A model generated the notes under the pieces. It ran no database searches and was not told where the DNA came from. It worked only from the letters and a program-made list of their open reading frames with translations. Below are positions 5,816-6,097 of a DNA stretch of 6,097 bases, piece after piece. The position numbers and the translations under genes were made by a program. How positions within the stretch are numbered: position 1 is the first letter of the stretch; the number at the start of each line of letters is the position of its first letter. Location: NCBI GenBank assembly GCA_035640035.1, contig DASQWX010000007.1:1-6097 (forward strand), read 5' to 3'. The stretch is from 13-2-20CM-68-14 sp035640035. GTDB lineage: Bacteria > Actinomycetota > Thermoleophilia > Gaiellales > Gaiellaceae.

Positions 5816-5877
5816 CTTCAAAACCGGTGCGGCGTGGCAGCCCCGCGCTCGGTCAGTTCGGCTCCGGCGCCGCTCCG
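5816..5877 (+). pseudogene. Partial tRNA-Sec copy, 3' 62 bases only (putative attR)
   Basis: This copy matches 59 of the last 62 bases of tRNA-Sec, from the anticodon loop to the discriminator G. The changes are A to G at 5845 (variable stem, turning a T-A pair into T-G), G to A at 5855 (creating an A/C mismatch in the T stem) and A to G at 5861 (the conserved A58 of the T loop). Upstream the D arm and the 5' anticodon strand are missing: the six bases before the loop pair at only 3 of 6 positions. It cannot make a working tRNA. The end lies 20 bases from the dapB stop. Best reading: the displaced 3' end of the tRNA gene after a site-specific integration. Confidence 0.85.
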
Positions 5878-5897
5878 TTCAGCTGCCGCGACGCCTA

Positions 5898-6097
5898 TCA
5901 AAGGAGCTGGTCGAGGCCTCTGGTCACGCCGACGCATTCGGGGACGGCGCGTATGGCAAGGAGCGTGCCGGCAACGTACGGCGCGGGAGTGGAGCCGGCA
6001 TCGTGGCGGATCGAGAGCCGCTCGTCCTCGCCGCCGAACACGATCTCCGTGGAGACGCTGAAGCTCGGCAGTCGCAGCGAGTGCACCTGCGTCGTGC
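5898..6097 (-). CDS. dapB: 4-hydroxy-tetrahydrodipicolinate reductase, C-terminal part (partial)
   Basis: The minus-strand frame ends with TGA at 5898-5900 and is open to the right edge, so only the last 65 or so residues are visible. They match the DapB C-terminal domain: VHSLRLPS near the start, then EIVFGGEDERLSIRHD, then a GTLLAIRAV-like helix ending in GVTRGLDQLL. DapB reduces 4-hydroxy-tetrahydrodipicolinate with NAD(P)H in the diaminopimelate and lysine pathway, in the cytoplasm. The nucleotide-binding half and the active site lie outside the window. The visible GTG at 6086 is an internal valine, not the start, since the family motif continues before it. The gene converges on the selenocysteine cluster, and its stop is 20 bases from the tRNA-Sec partial copy. 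Its diaminopimelate product feeds peptidoglycan, as does the carboxypeptidase at the other end, but they are too far apart to call a link. Confidence 0.9.
   Translation of the reverse strand, partial: TTQVHSLRLPSFSVSTEIVFGGEDERLSIRHDAGSTPAPYVAGTLLAIRAVPECVGVTRGLDQLL

Larger units (their letters stand above)
5191..5877. mobile_element. Possible remnant or non-autonomous element integrated in selC
   Basis: The segment is bounded by the tRNA-Sec 3' direct repeats, as expected of an element inserted into a tRNA gene that restores the intact gene at one end. The unit is only 687 bp and holds one small membrane-protein frame and no integrase, so it can be at most a decayed or satellite form. A tandem duplication of the tRNA end is the alternative, but it does not explain why the repeat begins exactly at the anticodon loop. 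Confidence 0.45.

Noticed and set aside
5720..6061. 113-codon plus-strand frame across the tRNA copy and dapB
   Set aside because: It passes through the tRNA-like repeat and lies antisense to the recognised dapB C-terminus, and its composition is that of a shadow frame.

Overview
The window comes from a high-GC bacterium, most likely an actinobacterium. The third codon positions are overwhelmingly G/C, GTG starts are common, -10 boxes fit TANNNT, and one gene looks leaderless. A Thermoleophilia-type lineage is possible, but the sequence alone does not prove it. The core of the window is a complete selenocysteine-decoding cluster in the order selA, selB, tRNA-Sec (selC). No selenoprotein gene and no selD is visible in this window.

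Left part (1-1902, minus strand): a membrane-anchored S11-family D-alanyl-D-alanine carboxypeptidase is followed 10 bases later by a secreted protein with an immunoglobulin-like repeat that runs off the left edge. Together they look like a small cell-envelope operon. A 59-bp divergent promoter region (1903-1961) separates it from selA.

Centre (1962-5190, plus strand): selA starts at a GTG with no Shine-Dalgarno sequence but with a well-placed -10 box, so it may be leaderless. It overlaps selB by 13 bases. selB ends inside the first of four tandem hairpins built mostly from GGGAC/GTCCC palindromes (4951-5080). The tRNA-Sec gene (5098-5190, anticodon UCA) follows. SelA converts seryl-tRNA-Sec to selenocysteyl-tRNA-Sec, SelB delivers it to UGA codons, and the tRNA is their shared substrate, so the cluster supplies most of the decoding machinery.

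Right part (5191-6097): a second copy of the 3' 62 bases of tRNA-Sec lies at 5816-5877. It begins exactly at the anticodon loop, ends at the discriminator base, and differs at 3 of 62 positions. This is the signature of a tRNA attachment site used by a tyrosine recombinase. The 687-bp unit it defines holds one small three-helix membrane protein gene and no integrase, so I read it as the remnant, or a non-autonomous form, of an element integrated into selC. Just beyond it, on the minus strand, is the 3' end of dapB (lysine/peptidoglycan precursor synthesis), which runs off the right edge.
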